Numbered from the stretch's first letter, positions 48,026-59,942 are shown. The stretch: DNA of 64,000 nt from Micractinium sp. NFX-FRZ (GCA_029339195.1 JAPTJF010000159.1:1-64000); one strand, 5' to 3'. Numbers and translations are program-made. The notes: a model not told the origin generated them from the letters alone.

Positions 48026-50050
48026 TTACTCGTCCTCCTCGCTGCGCAGGCGGCTGGCGCCGTTGGTCAGCTTGATGTTCAGCTGCGGGGGGACAAACGA
48101 CAGGAGGGCGGGGGGAGGGCAGCGGGCAGGGGTGAGCGAGCTGCCGGGCGGTGGCCACGACTTGAGAGGGCAGCAAGGGCAGCAAAATCTGGCAGCAGCA
48201 AAACGTCTGCCACGGCAGCAGCAGCCTGGCAACTGCCAGGCCGCCAGCTGGGCTGCGCACAGCTGCACAGATCCGGCCCGGGGGCCTGCCGCAATAGGCT
48301 GCCCGCCGCTCCTGCTGTCCCCCCTGCTACAGAATTCCTCTCCAGTTCGCCATACGTCACTTGCTGCCAGGTCAGCTGGGTGTGGAGAGCGTAGGACACC
48401 TCCGCCTGCTGCCGCTCTCTGCGCGAGCCTGCCACTGGGCCATGCCTGGCAGAGCCGTGCTCCGCCAATGGCTGGCGAAATGTCCCGCCACCCAAGGCCC
48501 CAGCCTGCGTGCGCCATGCCATGCCTTGCTGCATCTCCCGTGCCGCCTGCTGTCCTGGCGCCCAAGCCTGCCGCCTCTTGAGGACACGCTGCCTAAAGCT
48601 GCAGCGCCACGCCAGCGCACCCGCCCGTGCCCTGCTTGCTGCCAGCTGGTCAGCGCAGCACAGCCAGCACGCGCAGCAACAGCAGCAGTGGCAGGCACAG
48701 CGGTGCACCGGCTGAGGCGCCCGGAAGAGGAGACGAGCCTGGGGAAGGCAGCGTGCACCCAGCCACAGCAGGCACAGCAGGCACAGCACTGCGCAGCGCC
48801 CACCTCGGCCGCAGCACCCAGGCGGCGGCAGCAACAGCAGCAGCGCCCCTGCCCATCAACGGCACCCACCACCAGCAGGCGGAGCAGCCAGCGCAGCGGG
48901 CACAAGACTGCTCTCCTCTAAACTTCATCGACACCCATGAAGAGCTAGCTGCAACCCCAGGAGGGGAGCGCTGCTCACCTCGGCGGCGCGCTCCACAATG
49001 GACTTGCGCTTGAGCGTGGACACGTTGTGCGCAATCTCGCCGCAGTACTTGCGGTTGTGCATCAGCAGCAGCTCCAGGTCCTTCACGTTGCTCACAACAA
49101 ACTTGAGGAAGCCTGCGGGCGACATGACGAAAGGAGGAGACAAGCGGGGGAAGAAAGCGCGGGTAAGGCCACATGGGAGCGAGGCGGGTGATGGAGCAGG
49201 GCTGAGACGCTGCGCTGCGCTGCTCCAGCTGGCCCGATGCTGCGGGCGCAGCTGGGGTGGGGTGCAGCCGCGGCGAAGCGTCGGCCGCTGTGCAGTCGAC
49301 CCAAGAACGTGCGCTGCAGACGTGGAACTGCGAGCTCCGCTGCTGCACCGCATGTGACAGGCTGCCCGGGCCCCACGTTTGCGGCCCTTCTTGAGACAGA
49401 GTTTTCCCAGCTCCCACTGTGTGCAGTCCACCTCTGACAGCAGCGCCCGGCAGGCACGCTTGCCACCTGCAGCCCATCTGTGCGCCTGCTGCTCCCGCGG
49501 GCTGCCCGCTACGTGCTGTGTGCACAAGCGCGACTGGCTGCCGAGCGCGCCAGCATGGACGGCCACCTAGCTTCCCATCGTGCTGCACCGGCTGCACAGC
49601 TGTCTTCCTGCGAGCCTGCATGAAGCTGCCACCTGCACTGAGAAGTGTGTTTCCACTGCTGCTGAGACCCAACCCTCCTGCTGCAGGTCGCTGCCACCGC
49701 CCGTCGCTGCGCACACACCGTTGGGCAGCATGTGGCGGGTCTTCTTGTTGGTGCCGTAGCCGATGTTGGGCATGATGACACCGCATCCCTTGAACTTCCG
49801 GCGCACGCGGGAGTCAATACCCTTGGGGCGCCGCCAGCTCTCCTGCAGGCAGACAGGCGCAGCGAGGCGCGGCGGTGAACGGCGGCGAGGGCGGCAAGGA
49901 GGCGCAGCAGGCAGCAGCCAGCCAGGGGCGCCCAAGCCCCCGCACGCCGGCCCCCTGCACCTTGACGGTGATCCTGCGGTCGCTCTGATGGCGAATGAAG
50001 CGCTTGGTGCGCTTCTTGACGCTCTTGACGCGAATGAGCGGAGTGACCAT
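48026..50050 (-). CDS. RPL32: 60S ribosomal protein eL32 (RPL32)
   Basis: This is a structural protein of the large cytosolic ribosomal subunit. Four exons (50050-49961, 49842-49719, 49112-48979, 48082-48026) give 134 aa, the normal length. Sequence blocks are [18 protein letters not shown], then [20 protein letters not shown] and [19 protein letters not shown], then [17 protein letters not shown] and [19 protein letters not shown], ending [12 protein letters not shown], all canonical. The ATG lies 11 nt inside an exon whose upstream CTGCAG acceptor (near 50062) implies a 5' UTR intron. Intron 3 is 896 bp, long for a ribosomal protein gene here; I could not identify a snoRNA in it. Confidence 0.97.
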
Positions 50051-50582
50051 CTTGAGGTGCTCTGCAGGCAGGAGGCGGCGGGCGCAACGAGTAAGTCAGA
50101 GGGACCGGGGCTGGCTGGGGCGCCGCCGCCGCGATGCGGGCGCAGCAGCATGCCGGCTGCATGACGCCTCCTGGCTGCGCCGGCGCACCTCCACTCAACA
50201 CGCCGTCGAGGCCTGCTTCCAAAGAGGCTGAGCGGGGCGTAGGAGGGCGCCTAGGGGCGCCGGGGGAGCGCAGCACATGCTGTCCATGCGGTGCGGACAT
50301 GCCGGGGTTCCCGGGAGCAGGGCAATGCGGCATCCTGCGCGCGAAACGGCGGCAGCGCGTGCCTCCAAATTCCTCACAGACCTCAGCCGGGCGGTGTCAG
50401 CGACAGAGAGGGGCAGCCGAGTCGTCAGCGGTCTGCCAGTGTCCTGGGCACGAGAAACGGGCTGATCGCCGTCTCGGGTGGCGACCGCCGCTTTACAGGG
50501 GACATCCGAGCGCTGCGCCTGTACCAGGCTTTCAAACCGGGGCGCGCCCGCCGCTGGCGGAGCGCAGCTGCTGCCCGCCGCC
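50051..50582. promoter_or_regulatory. Divergent region eL32 / ING gene
   Basis: 532 bp between opposed starts. It likely contains the eL32 5' UTR intron (acceptor near 50062) and both promoters. No further motif is assigned. Confidence 0.6.
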
Positions 50583-53500
50583 ATGGGGGACCAAATCATC
50601 TACCTAGAGAAATACATTGACAGTGAGTGGGCGGTGGGACAGCCCTCCCAGGCGCACATACATCCCTGCAGGGCATGTTGGGAAGTGTTGCTTAATGGCA
50701 GGGGCATGTGCGCCTGCACGTTTCCGTGCCGTGCTGTGCAGCAACCGCTAGCGCTGAGCACCCTGCCCGCCCTCTCTGCCTGATGCCCGGCAGGCACCAC
50801 CTCCCTGCCTGCGGAGCTCAACCGCATTCTGGCCTCTATCAAGGATCTGGACGAGCGCTCCGATGGTGAGCCTGGCCGCAAACTGTGCTGCCGGCAGCGC
50901 TGGCACCAACCAGTGCAATGTGTGCTGGGCAGTCCTTGATGCACGCTATATGGTGCAGCAAGGAGGCAGTCTGGTGCAGCAGCAAGGCTGTGGGGAGCAG
51001 CAGGCTGTTGGTCTGCAGGCGGTTTGCCTTAGTGACGTTGCAGTGCAGTTGATGTCGCCATGCCGAGTCCAGACTCGTCCTGCCCTGTCCACAGCACCCG
51101 GCGAGCTGCTGCCGCCATTCTCTCATTGCCGCAGTCAGAATTGCGCCTTGAGCATCTGCAGATTTGGCGGCCCAGATCCAGGAGAATGTTGAGCTGGCGC
51201 TGCGCATGCCCCCCGCCTCCGCCGCCTCTGGCGCTCGCAAGGGGCCCGGCGAGGTGCCGCGCGACGTGCAGGTGGGGCTGCCTGCCGCGGTTTGCATGCT
51301 GTGCTGAAGGGCCAACCGACAGCGGGAGCTGTGTGGCCTGGTCCTGTCTTGTGCTGGGCAGGACCCTGCCAGCGATCCACCTCTGCCAATGCCGCCCCGT
51401 GTGCCCTGTGTCGCCCCGTGTGCCCTGCTCTGAAGATCAAACGGGAGCTGCGAGGGGGGCAGATGCACATGGATCAGCTGCGGCTGTCCTCCCTCCTCCG
51501 CCTCATCCCCCACCCCTTTCTGTCCGACTCGTCCTCCCCTATTGCTGTGCAGGAGCTGCGGGACCAGATAGACAAGGACCAGCAGCTGCTGATCCAGTTT
51601 GCCGAGGAGAAGGTGCAGCTGGCGGTGCAGGTGCGTGAGGGGTGCAGGCTCATGCGGGGGCCGCCACGCAATGCGGTGGGGCAGAAGCAGAGGAGGAGGT
51701 GCAGCTGGCGGGGGCAGCCGCTTCATGCCGGGCCCCTCCCTCCCTCACCCTCCCTGTCTCACTGTCCCAGGGAAACGCTCTATTGAGCAGCACCTGGGGC
51801 AGGCTGACGTGCGGTCAACGCTCGCATCCACCTCGCCCCCCCCACACCCCCGCACTCCCACTGAACACCCACACCTGCCCTCATCATTGCAACGTGGCAG
51901 GGCTTTGAACTGCTGGGGAGCAGCAACTGTGGCAGGCCGCATCGCACCGCCTGTTACTTACCGGAGATACTGCCTGCCTGCCTGCCTGGGTTCAGGGTTA
52001 CGACCTGCTGGAGCAGCACCTGGGGCAGGCAGACCTGGACATTGTGCACCTGGAGGCGGAGGTGAGAAGAAAGGGGGGGTCAGGTGGGGCTGTGAGGTTC
52101 AGATGAGCACATTGTGCGTGGAGGCGGAAGTGGGTTGGAGGACTGGGCTGAGCTGGCAGGGAGGCAGGGCTGGTCATGTTTGGGTGGACATTGTGCACCT
52201 GGAGGCAGAGGTGAGGTCAGGGAGGGCATGTGGAAGGGGATGGGGAGGCACTGTCGAATCAGTATGGTTGCCAACTCTGTCCCAAGAGTGCACCAGGGCT
52301 ATGGTGGTGGTTTGGCCCAGCAGGGCCTGCAGGGCCACAGCGGGTGGTACTGCGGTTGCGCCTTGCAACACTTTATTGTGGCCAGAGGCAGGGGCATGCA
52401 CTGTGATGGAAGTGTGCTCAGACGCACAGGGCAAGAGCTTAAGGCACCTCTGCCCCCGCTCATCCTGACCACCCGCTCCCCTCCCCTGCCCCCTCACCCC
52501 TCCGGCTGCCCCCGCTGCAGCTGCATCACATGGGCTTGGGGGACACGCTGGGCGGCGCTGTGTCCATGGGAGGGCCAGACTACTCTGGGGGCACCTTTGA
52601 TGAGCCGGCGCCCAAGCGAGCGGGCGGCTCCCGCATGCGGGACGTCCCCTCCTTCGACTCATTTGAGCAGGCCGCACCGGCAGAGCCCAAGCGTGAGTTG
52701 GCTGGCCTCTTGTGTGTGTGGAAGCGCTGGTCAGTGCTGAGTCAATAGCATGGCTCTGTCTGAGCAGGGCGCGCCCGCGGAGCCCCGGCGTTGGTCAGTG
52801 GGGCAAGTGGCGGCAGCCAGGGCAGCGGGGGTGCCAGCTGGGGCAGCGGGGGCTGGCAGGGAAACAGTTGGCAGATGCCGGAGTGCATGTGGGTGCAAGT
52901 GCAGTGGCTGGCGGCAGTGGTCCAGCTGGCTGCATGCCGGTGCTGCCTCCACGCCTGCCCACGTAAACCCTCCTGCCCTACCCCTCCCCGCTCCGCGTTT
53001 GCAGCACAACGCAAGACAACCATCACCCTCAACCTCTCGCGACAGATGTCGGGGTTTGAAGGGGCGCCTGGGACTGGCGAGGCCCAGACGCCGGGAGTTG
53101 ACTCGCTAGGCGGGGCCGCCGCAGGCCCCCAGAAACGGCCCGCCTCGACAGGTGGGGCAGCGGGCAAGTAGAAAGCAGGGAGGGGGAGGCAGGGGGCGCA
53201 GGCGAGATGTGTGTTTGCAAGGCTGAAGCTGCGGGGGCACTCGTGCCTGCTTGCCCGCCTCCCCGCCTGCCTGCCTCGACTGCTTCCCATCCCGCCCCAC
53301 CGCCCCTTGCCCGTTCCCCTGCCCGCCCCCCGCCCCACCCTCCAGCCCCCCGCAAGGCCGCGACGCCCGCCCCCCAGGCGGCGCCTCCCCCCAGCGAGGG
53401 CTACCAGCGCAACCGCCGTGCCGCGGCGGCGGGTGTGCACGCTGTGGCTGCTGAGGTGGCGGCCATGGAGGAGGATGACATGGCGCCCGAGGAGCACGCA

Positions 53501-54588
53501 CAGCAGGTGCAGCAGGCGCACCGCGGCGCAGGCGGCGGCGGCGCCATGCAACCCATAATGGCGGTGCAGCAGGTGGCGGTGGCGCAGCCTGTGCCAGGCG
53601 TGCAGCAGATGTTCCAGCAGGCGGCAGCGCCGGGGCCAGTGATTCCGGGGCTGGCGCACGCAGCCGATCGGCCACAGGTGGGGCAAGAGGGCGGGGGACG
53701 CTTGGCAGCATGTTCCCGGGAGCGGGAGGCTCTGGGCTGCTGCGGGCAAGCCCCAGGGCTTGTGCTTGAGCTGCACCTGCATCGAAGCCTGCACCTGTCT
53801 CGATGTGTTCACTCCTTGCAACCCCATCCCTCCCCATCTCATGCATGCATCCTCCCATACTAGCCCCATCCGCCCTAGCGTATCGCCGCCCCCTGGTCCC
53901 GCCGATTGCCTGGGCACTCACGCCCACCGCCATGCGTGCAGGGAAGCTCCAGGGCGGCTCGCCACGTGTGCTGATGTCAGCACATGTCAGGTCCCCCACA
54001 CCCCTCCTTACCAGATCCTCTCCTGCTGCTCCTGCCTCTTCAAATATTGCAGGCCCCGGGGCGGCTCATTATGTAGGTCGCCAACTGACGGGTCTCTCAC
54101 ACCCCTCTTAAAAGATCTTCCCCTGCTCCTGCCTCCTCAATTATTGCAGGCCCCAGGGCGGCTCATCACATATGCTGACATCAACACCAACCTCATAGGG
54201 CGGCACGCAGAGCTGTACTGGCCCGCAGAGAACCAGTGGTACCTCGTTGTCATCCATGTGGGTGGGAATAAGTGCAGCTTGGATCGGGGGGCACTCCAGC
54301 AGCAGCCTGCTGGGTGTATTGCTGCCGTCATACACGAGGGAATGAGAACTCTGCCCCTCCAAGGCTTTGACCCCGCCGTCCACCTCTTCCCATTCACCTG
54401 ACTGCCTGCCTCCGCCCCCCTGCCTCACTGCTCGTCTTGTCCCTCCCTCTGCTGCCCCCTCCCTCCAGGGTTTCGACCCCGCCACACACAAGGCCTCCAT
54501 CGTCTACCCCACGACAGGGGAGCACGAGGAGCTCAGCTTGGATGAGATTGTGAAGGAGGGGCACATGAGCCTCATCAACCAGCGCTGA
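50583..54588 (+). CDS. ING-domain chromatin protein with C-terminal Tudor/EMSY-like domain
   Basis: Ten exons (50583-50622, 50794-50865, 51162-51271, 51553-51630, 51996-52061, 52521-52692, 53005-53151, 53346-53677, 54150-54257, 54469-54588) give 414 aa. The N-terminal ~130 residues form an ING helical domain: YLEKYIDSTTSLPAELNRIL, KDLDERSDDLAAQIQENVEL, DQIDKDQQLLIQFAEEKVQL and YDLLEQHLGQADLDIVHLEAE. ING proteins are subunits of histone acetyltransferase or deacetylase complexes and normally end in a PHD finger reading H3K4me3. No Cys4-His-Cys3 PHD is visible here. The last ~70 residues instead read LIGRHAELYWPAENQWYLVV, then FDPATHKASIVYPTTGEHEE, then LSLDEIV, a Tudor-like (EMSY-like/agenet-type) fold. 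Several introns hold exon-edge echoes. Confidence 0.85.
51684..51720 (+). repeat. Echo of ING exon 4 end
   Basis: GCAGAGGAGGAGGTGCAGCT resembles the exon 4 end GCCGAGGAGAAGGTGCAGCT (51601) about 85 bp away. The donor is lost. Confidence 0.8.
52101..52220 (+). repeat. Two tandem echoes of ING exon 5 end with donors
   Basis: The core ATTGTGCACCTGGAGGCGGA and its GTGAG donor at 52041 recur at 52111 (degraded, GTGGG) and 52190 (intact GTGAGG), spaced 70 and 79 bp. The last copy encodes VDIVHLEAE, like the true exon DLDIVHLEAE. A further partial copy of the exon 5 start (GAGCAGCACCTGGGGCAGGC) lies at 51785. Confidence 0.9.
53938..54080 (+). repeat. Two tandem echoes of ING exon 9 start
   Basis: GCAGG(C/G)..CC.GGGCGGCTC occurs at about 53938 and 54050 before the true exon 9 at 54150, spaced ~107 and ~97 bp. 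The middle copy keeps the acceptor TATTGCAGGCCCC, and the first retains CTGATGTCAGC resembling the real CTGACATCAAC. Confidence 0.88.
54356..54395 (+). repeat. Echo of ING exon 10 start
   Basis: CTCCAAGGCTTTGACCCCGC copies the acceptor and exon 10 start CTCCAGGGTTTCGACCCCGC 107 bp upstream of it. The acceptor AG is changed to AA in the copy. Confidence 0.88.
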
Positions 54589-54777
54589 GCTGGCGCCAGC
54601 TGGGGCACAGTGTGCCCACAGCCTCTGACACGGCACAGGCAGTGCCGCCGCTGGCGGCGCATGAGACAGCCTGGACCTGTCCCTGCTGTGGCTGCCCCTG
54701 GGGCTGCGGCATGTTTTAGTGTACGTCACCCTTTGCTCCGCCATCCAATCCTCTGCCTACCACTCTTGCTCTGCTCC

Positions 54778-54782
54778 TGTAA
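54778..54782 (+). terminator. Putative TGTAA polyadenylation signal of the ING gene
   Basis: TGTAA lies 189 nt after the ING stop. Confidence 0.6.
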
Positions 54783-54834
54783 GCAACAGTCCTCGGCGAC
54801 TGATTGATTACGTGTGCGAGCTCAAGGCGGCATA

Positions 54835-54839
54835 TTACA
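54835..54839 (-). terminator. Putative TGTAA polyadenylation signal of the DZIP1 gene
   Basis: TTACA on the plus strand, 140 nt after the DZIP1 stop on the minus strand. Confidence 0.6.
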
Positions 54840-54979
54840 TGAAGGGCAGAGTTGCTGACACATCAGGCAGCCAGGGAGAGCAGTGTTGCTTTCAGCGTCA
54901 GCCAGAGCAGTGCACAGTGTGGTGTTGCTGAAAGAAAGCAGGGCGGATTGCAGGTCGCACAGGGCTGCCCGCAACCCCG

Positions 54980-57900
54980 TCACCCCTCCTTCCACAGTCG
55001 CCGGGCCGCAGGCTGTGCCGCATCCTGCATGCCGCCAGCTGACGGCCTGCGCCCCATGCGCTGCGCCGGCGCAAGCCCCTGGGCGCTGCTTCCGGCGCCC
55101 ACATCAGCCCACTGCTTCTCCCCAAACTGCACGCCCCGTGCATCCCGAGCAAACTGCCGCGTGGGGCTGGCTGCTGCCGACCCGCCAGCCTGCCAGGGGT
55201 CCTGCTGCACCCCCAAAGCGGCTGCCTGGGGCGAGGCACGCAGGGAGTCACCCAGGGGCGACCTGCGGCCCTCCATCTCGAAACCGGCCTGGAACACGCG
55301 CGCATGTGTCACCGACCTGCACAACGGGGGCGGGAGGGGCCATGCATAGCTTTAGGCAGCAGGGTGCCTGCCTGCCCTCGTGCCAGGCCACTGCTGCATC
55401 ATGCAGCAGCCGGGTCAGTGCCTGCCCTTATTCCCCGCCAGGCACACTCGCCCTGCCTGCCCACGCACCAGGGGCTGCGCGGTGTGCCCCCATCCGACAC
55501 CAGCGGGCCGCCCGCGGTGGAGGCAATGCTGCGCGGTGTGCCGGCGCCATCGCCAGGCAGCGGGTACCCCGCCTCTGAGAACTGGGAGGCACCGCGGGCC
55601 AGGGGGCTGTACACCGCAGCCTCGTCGCCAACCTGGTCCAGCACCTGCAGGGCAGCGGTAACTGTAACGCGCTCACCAGCAGGCTGCGCAGCTAGGCCAG
55701 GTTTTGCACAAGGGATTATCCCGGTGCTGTAGGCAGGCACGTGTGCAACATGTTTTTTCTGCCGGATGCGACCACTGAGAGGCCGCCAAGCAAGGCGCAC
55801 CGCACCTGCTCCACAATGCCCCTGTGCCGCGGGCTCAGCAGCTCCTGGTCCCGGCTGAGAGTCCCTGCAAAACATGCAAGGCAGAAGCCACACGGTCGAC
55901 TTGCAGGGTGATGTGCACCAATGGCATGGCAGCACTCGCATCAGCATGCAGCGAGCAGGCACGCCAGCAGGGCATGGCGGGCAGCTCACGGATGGGGCGG
56001 AGGCCGGAGGGTGGCGGAGCCAGCAGCGGCTGCACGTCTGGAGAGGGGTTGCGCTGCCCACTGACCAGCTCGCCCATCTGCAGGGAAGTGGCGGGATCAG
56101 CAGTCAACGAGAACCCAAAGTTCCCAGGAGTCAACAAGCAGAGCTGTGCTGCAGAACCGTGTGGGCCAGCGCGCCACTGAGCTCCCTCTGCACTCCAGCT
56201 GCTGCCCAGCTCATGTGCGTATCATCCGCCCTCCTCACCCGGTCCGCATGCCACGTGGCAGTGGCCCTCATGTAGTCGTAGCGCTGCCGGTCCTCAGCAG
56301 ACATGGTCTGCCGTGCGGCTGCACGCCGCTGCTCCAGCTCAGCCATCGCCGTGCTGAGCTGGCTGTCAGACAGGCGGTCGGCTCCAGGGCTGATGGAGTA
56401 GCTCTGCATCTCCTCTGCCAGCTCAGCCTCCAGCTCAGGCTGCAGAGCACAGCATGGCATGGGCATGGGATGGCAATGCGGGGCAGGCAGAGCGCGGGGA
56501 GGATGAAGGAAGCTGAACAGGCACGTGGTCGCCGGCTCAAGTCCCTTTGGACAGAAGGCGCTGCAGAGCGGGGTCACCGAAGAAGGCTGGGACCTTTTCA
56601 GCAGCAACTCACCTGCAGCTCCGCACGCAGCGTCAAGAAGGAGGCCAGAGAGTGGGGGAACCGGCTCACAACTCCCGGCCGCTCCGCCGTGTGCAGCGTG
56701 AACTGCTGCTCCCGCCGGAACTGCTGCTGGTCTGCTGCGGTGGGGTAGCCGCGGGGCTGTGCCGGGCTGAGACCAACCGTTGCTGGGCTCTGCCCTGAGC
56801 CGTGTAGTCGCCTGCGGGCGCCGCCTGGGCTGCCTCCAGGGCGCCGACCAGGTGAGGCGCCAGGTGAGCGCACCGCAGCCGCCACAAGGGCAGCAGTAGG
56901 GGTGCTGTCTGCCACTGCATCCTCAATGGGTGACCCCAAGCCACCCCGTGGGGCAGGTACTGCTGACGGCTCCTGCTGCTGGTGCTGCAGGGGCGAGGCG
57001 CGGCCGCCTCCCAGCGGGCTGTGCTGCATCCGGCCTGAGCCATCGGCTCGCCCAGCCTTTGTGGGGGAGGGGCTGCGAGATGCCGCCCGGCTGTCTGCCA
57101 CCAGCTGCAGGCGGCTTGTGAGGTGCTCAATCTCTGCAGAATCCTGGGCAGCCTGCTGCCGCAGCCGCCGGCACTCCTCCTTGACCGCTGCCTTCTCGCC
57201 CCTCAGCCGCTCCACCTCCTGCTGCAGCACCTCTGCTGCCTCCCCAGCTGCCGCCGCGCTCCCAGAACCGCCCCCGCCTCCGCTGCTGGCGCCTCCCTGC
57301 TGCCGCGCTTCCCAAAGCTGCTGCTCCAGCTGCCTGCACCGCTGAGCCAGCTGTCGGCGGGCCGCCTCTGCAGCAGACAGCTCCGCCTGCAGCGATTCTA
57401 CCTGCGGCATGGGAAGCCCAGTAGGCACACATCAGTGTGACGCATGACTACCACAGGCTCAAGCAGCGGCACTTGGGTACCATTCAATACTTGCACAACC
57501 CAGCATGCCAGCCAGCTCCGCAATATGACACGCGTCACCCGCACCTGGGCCTCCAGCTCGTGCAGGCGGGCATCGTCCACATCATCCAGCGCAGACGCCA
57601 GCCCACTGCCAGACAACTTGCCGACTGGTGACCGGCTGCGGCTGCGCTCACGCTGCCGCGCCGCCAGCTGGCTGCGCAGCATGTCCGACTCTGCTGCCGC
57701 TGCCTCCAGCTGGGTGCGTAGGCGCTGCACCTCTGCCACAGGCTTTGCCGCCGCCTTGCTGGCAGCAGCAGCTACTCGGGCTGCCTCCTCCTCTGCGGCC
57801 TCTGCCCGCCGCTGCATAGCCGACAGGCGTCCCCGCAGGTCTGGTGTGTCGTCACCGCTCACCACGACACTCAGCTTGGCAGCCTTGCTGCAATCAGGAA

Positions 57901-59491
57901 CAAGCGGGCATATAGTGGGTCATGCCGAGGATATGCACACAACAGCGGTTCAGTCGTTAAGCAAACGCACACAAGGAGCAAGTTGTAGCTAACGAAGTGC
58001 CTAGCGCAGTCGTGAAGCAACTTGCTGAGCAACCACTCACACCCCACCCACCTGTCCCGCTCCTGCTGCTTCCGGCGCTCAGCCTGCACCGCTGCCTGCA
58101 CACGTTCCTCTGCCACCTGCCGCTCCTCCCGTCGTGCCGTCTCCGCTGCCTGTGCAGCGCTGGCCGCTGCGGCAGCTGGTGCTGCGGCCAGCGAGTCTGT
58201 GAGCCTGCCGTTCTCCCTGCAGCAGCACATACAGCAGCATAAGCTTTTATGAGCCAGCCAAACCCGATTCCCAGGCTGCGTTGGCAACAAGCAAACACAA
58301 GCTAAGAGCCCAGTACTCAAGACAGAGCGCACCACATTCCATTACACACCACCCACGCACCCTCCCAGCAGGGTGCCCCACCCTTCCCACCTCTGCAGTT
58401 CGGCCCGCTCCCGCTCCAGCTGGTCCACCTGCGCCTCCAGCCGCCGCGTGCCCGCCATGTCGGGCACCTCCACCACCCGCTCCACCACCCGCACCTCGGG
58501 CGGGGGCGGCGGCGGGGGCTGCCGTGCCAGCGCCAGTGTCTGTGGGAAGTTGGAGAAGCAGAGTGGGACCAGCCAGGGTGAGACCAGGGAGTGCGCAATG
58601 GCCATATTCCCAGGCATGCTAGGTGCCTGCAAGCATCCCGCAATGTCCAGCACCCACAATGCCTTTCTGCCACCTCGACCGCCACTCCCACAGCCACTGC
58701 ACACCCTGCCCCGCTCCGCCGCACCTCGAATGTGCGCAGCGCCTTCTTGAGGTGCTTCACCTCCTTCCGGCTCCCAGCCAGCTCCTCCTTCAGCTCCTTC
58801 ACCCTCAGACCGAGCACCTGCCCTCGCTGTTGTGCGCGGCCCAGCTCGCCCTGCAACACAGAGGTGGCATGCTGATAGGGAGAGGTGGGTGCTCGCAGCA
58901 GCGGGTTGATTGGCTCTGGACGTGTGCTTGCGCCCCTACAACAAACCCCCTGCATTAGCAGGCTGACGTCCAGCTCTCTCACCTTGGCGCTGCAGCTGTC
59001 GGCAGCCAGCCTGTCTTGCACGTGCAGCAGGTAGCTGATGGTGAGCTGGGCTGTGCGGAAGAGCTGCGCGTGTGGGGGAGAGGGTGGAATGGGAGTGGAG
59101 ACTGGGGTTGGATCACGTGCACGGCGGCTCTCTGTCATAGCCCGGCATGCCGAAGGCAGCGGTATTTAGTGCAGCACCCAACAAATGGTTCCTGCCGTGG
59201 CTATGCTTCTCCCACCTGGATGAAGTTGGCGGGCGTGAGTGTGCGCCAATCCTCGCCCTCCAGGTCTCCATAGACAATGATGTCCAGCACAGACTCCAGG
59301 GCATCAACATCCGTGTCCCGCACCACGGACGTCAGGTCCAGCGAGTTCAGTGCGTGCCAGTCAATGGCGGTGAAGGCGCTGGGCGCAAAGCGGAAGGGCG
59401 CTGGCGGCGGCGCCGCAGCCATGGCGCTCTTGGCGCAGGCCTGAGCCATCAGCGCGCCTGCAATTTCATTCTCCTGCTCGCTGGAGGGCAT
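54980..59491 (-). CDS. DZIP1-like ciliary transition-zone protein
   Basis: Twelve exons (59491-59216, 59063-58983, 58850-58725, 58539-58391, 58216-58052, 57887-57545, 57401-56613, 56439-56239, 56077-55990, 55864-55806, 55644-55469, 55316-54980) give 929 aa. The N-terminal ~120 residues match the DZIP1 N-terminal domain: FRFAPSAFTAIDWHALNSLD, then VVRDTDVDALESVLDIIVYG, then LFRTAQLTISYLLHVQDRLA. Long coiled coils follow (VKELKEELAGSRKEVKHLKK, LEAQVDQLERERAELQR, CRQLEQQLWEAR), then Ser/Pro/Gly-rich regions. I do not see the C2H2 finger that follows this domain in animal DZIP1. DZIP1 acts at the basal body and transition zone in ciliogenesis. It is divergent from the COM1 gene. The start could also be an in-frame ATG further upstream, within 59590. 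Confidence 0.82.
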
Positions 59492-59942
59492 GGCTGGCCT
59501 GGCCGCAGCTGCTGGGCGCTGGTCAAACCGGTGGTTCAATTGGCAGCGGCAGCGCGCGTCCACATCTGTAACCGGCTGCTGCAAAGTCACGAAATGACTG
59601 CAGCGCTGCCAAGGCGGCCGGGAGGGTGCTCGCAGCTCAAAATTCAGCAGGACAGGCGCAGCAGGCTTCCGCTAGACATCGCCTTTCTAGCACTGCGCAC
59701 ACTTGTTTGACTGGTAAGAAGTTGCTGAAGCACGTTGCAGCCCCCGACTTTGAACTCCCAACTCGCTCCCTTCGCTCGGCCCACGGGAGGTTGCTGGCTG
59801 ACGGCGCACTGGCAAACCCGGGCTCGAGCGGTGCCGCATGTAGCTTGGCGGCGCAGTGAGCAGGAGCGGGGCAGAAAACTCAGCGGCGGTGGCGGGCGGC
59901 GGCGGGGCGCCGCCGTGAGTGGCAGCGGCTTTGCAGACGGCT
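59492..59942. promoter_or_regulatory. Divergent promoter region DZIP1 / COM1
   Basis: 451 bp between opposed ATGs at 59491 (-) and 59943 (+), holding both promoters. No specific motif is recognised. Confidence 0.6.

Larger units (their letters stand above)
54589..54979. other. Convergent intergenic region ING / DZIP1
   Basis: 391 bp between facing stop codons, containing one TGTAA signal on each strand, crossed over by about 57 bp so that the two transcripts probably overlap at their 3' ends. Confidence 0.65.

Noticed and set aside
48083..48978. Possible snoRNA in the 896-bp intron of eL32
   Set aside because: Ribosomal-protein introns often host snoRNAs, but I could not find a convincing pair of C and D boxes with a terminal stem by eye.
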